Origin: Rhodoplanes serenus
Lineage (GTDB): Bacteria > Pseudomonadota > Alphaproteobacteria > Rhizobiales > Xanthobacteraceae
DNA length: 64,000 nt
Direction: 5' to 3'
NCBI GenBank assembly: GCA_945897515.1
Contig: CAMDFO010000014.1
Span: forward strand, 20,015-84,014
Under the pieces are notes generated by a model. That model saw only the letters and a program-made list of their open reading frames with translations, did not search any database and was not told where the DNA came from. Below, piece after piece: positions 63,386 to 64,000 of this stretch (position 1 is the stretch's first letter; each line of letters opens with the position of its first letter). Position numbers and translations under genes: made by a program.

Positions 63386-64000
63386 TCATTGTGGCTTGAT
63401 TCCGGCGCTATGAACGACCTTGGTCACCCGTTCAATCTCGCCTGCAATTGCGCGCGCAAACGGTTCTGGTCCTTCGCCAGCAGGTTCCATGCCAAGGGCA
63501 GCGAATTGTGGAACCACCCCGGGTTGTTTCACGATGGCCACTACTTCGGCCGAGATTTTTTGCACGATTGACGGGGGCGTCCCAGTGCGCGCGTAAACCC
63601 CGATCAGCGTTATCAAATCAAAACCCGGAATCACATCGGCCAAGGGGGGCAAGTCGGGTGCCAGGGGGGAGCGCTGCGCGCCATTAGTGGCAAGGAGCTT
63701 GACTAGATTGCTTTCGACGGCGCCTCTCAGCGATGGATAGGCCGAGAACAGTACTTCTACGTGCCCCCCCAATAGTGCGGGCACCGATTGGCCCGATCCC
63801 CGATACGGCACATGGGTGATGTTAAGCTGCAGTGCAGCCTTCATCGCTTCCATTGTCAAATGATGCGTGCTGCCGACGCCCGCGGAGCCGTAGCTGATCT
63901 GGCCAGGCCGCGCTTTCACATAGTCGATGAACTCCCGCAGTGTTCCAACCGGCACCTTCGGGTGCACAGCGAGAAATAATGGTGCGCGTGCCAGCATCGC
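63386..64000 (-). CDS. Bug/TctC-family binding protein, N-terminal part outside window
   Basis: The last 204 residues of a receptor whose start lies beyond the right edge. Seen: APLFLAVHPKVPVGTLREFI, GSAGVGSTHHLTMEAMKAAL and THVPYRGSGQSVPALLGGHV, then the C-terminal IERVTKVVHSAGIKPQ. THHLTMEAM stands in place of AHLSGEL. The gap to the downstream cupin start is 135 bases, so the two may be co-transcribed. Twelfth Bug receptor in the window. Confidence 0.9.
   Translation of the reverse strand, partial: AMLARAPLFLAVHPKVPVGTLREFIDYVKARPGQISYGSAGVGSTHHLTMEAMKAALQLNITHVPYRGSGQSVPALLGGHVEVLFSAYPSLRGAVESNLVKLLATNGAQRSPLAPDLPPLADVIPGFDLITLIGVYARTGTPPSIVQKISAEVVAIVKQPGVVPQFAALGMEPAGEGPEPFARAIAGEIERVTKVVHSAGIKPQ

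Overview
The window is high-GC bacterial DNA with dense, mostly operonic coding. It most resembles an alphaproteobacterium of the Hyphomicrobiales (Bradyrhizobium/Xanthobacteraceae type). That placement is inferred from the gene repertoire (a DUF6481 gene, a DUF993 aldolase-like gene, molybdenum hydroxylases, many Bug/TctC-type binding proteins) and from palindromic intergenic repeats. No rRNA, tRNA, CRISPR array, transposase or phage gene was recognised.

Layout. (i) 1-7.7 kb: two related molybdenum-hydroxylase large subunits, with FAD and 2Fe-2S subunits before the second, an antisense 4,5-dihydroxyphthalate-decarboxylase-like gene between them, and a cupin. (ii) 7.8-10 kb: a Bug-type binding protein divergent from a second decarboxylase-like gene. 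(iii) 10.1-13.3 kb: a Gfo/Idh/MocA oxidoreductase, a DUF993 aldolase-like protein and a sugar-phosphate-isomerase-like protein in one operon. (iv) 13.3-19.5 kb: a six-gene minus-strand operon (Bug protein, AroQ-like protein, FAD oxidoreductase, second Bug protein, MmgE/PrpD, aldo/keto reductase). (v) 19.8-28.6 kb: a DUF6481 gene, a thiamine-diphosphate enzyme with two tandemly duplicated Bug proteins, an ACMSD-like amidohydrolase, a stand-alone molybdenum-hydroxylase large subunit and another Bug protein. (vi) 28.7-39.7 kb: a BNR propeller, a maleate-isomerase-like enzyme, cupin, IclR regulator, two amidohydrolases, a third decarboxylase-like gene, an isocitrate-lyase-family enzyme and several binding proteins. 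(vii) 39.8-54.5 kb: a polysaccharide deacetylase, then a tricarboxylate-type locus: CoA-transferase, TctA/TctB/TctC and a divergent aconitase on the minus strand, facing an HMG-CoA-lyase-like enzyme, LysR regulator, tricarballylate-dehydrogenase-like flavoprotein, CapA-like protein and Bug protein on the plus strand. (viii) 54.8-60.8 kb: a 2001-residue secreted repeat protein. (ix) 61-64 kb: an oxidoreductase gene fragment, a Rieske oxygenase, a cupin and a Bug protein cut by the window edge.

Theme. This is a catabolic accessory region for organic and aromatic carboxylic acids. There are twelve Bug-type periplasmic binding proteins but only one TctA/TctB membrane pair. Each binding protein sits beside different enzymes, which suggests one receptor per substrate, possibly sharing membrane components. 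The best candidates for undescribed systems are the tricarboxylate locus at 40.8-54.5 kb, whose aconitase has altered active-site residues, and the six-gene operon at 13.3-19.5 kb, whose AroQ-like protein has lost a conserved active-site histidine. All functional statements come from reading motifs and context; no database search was possible.
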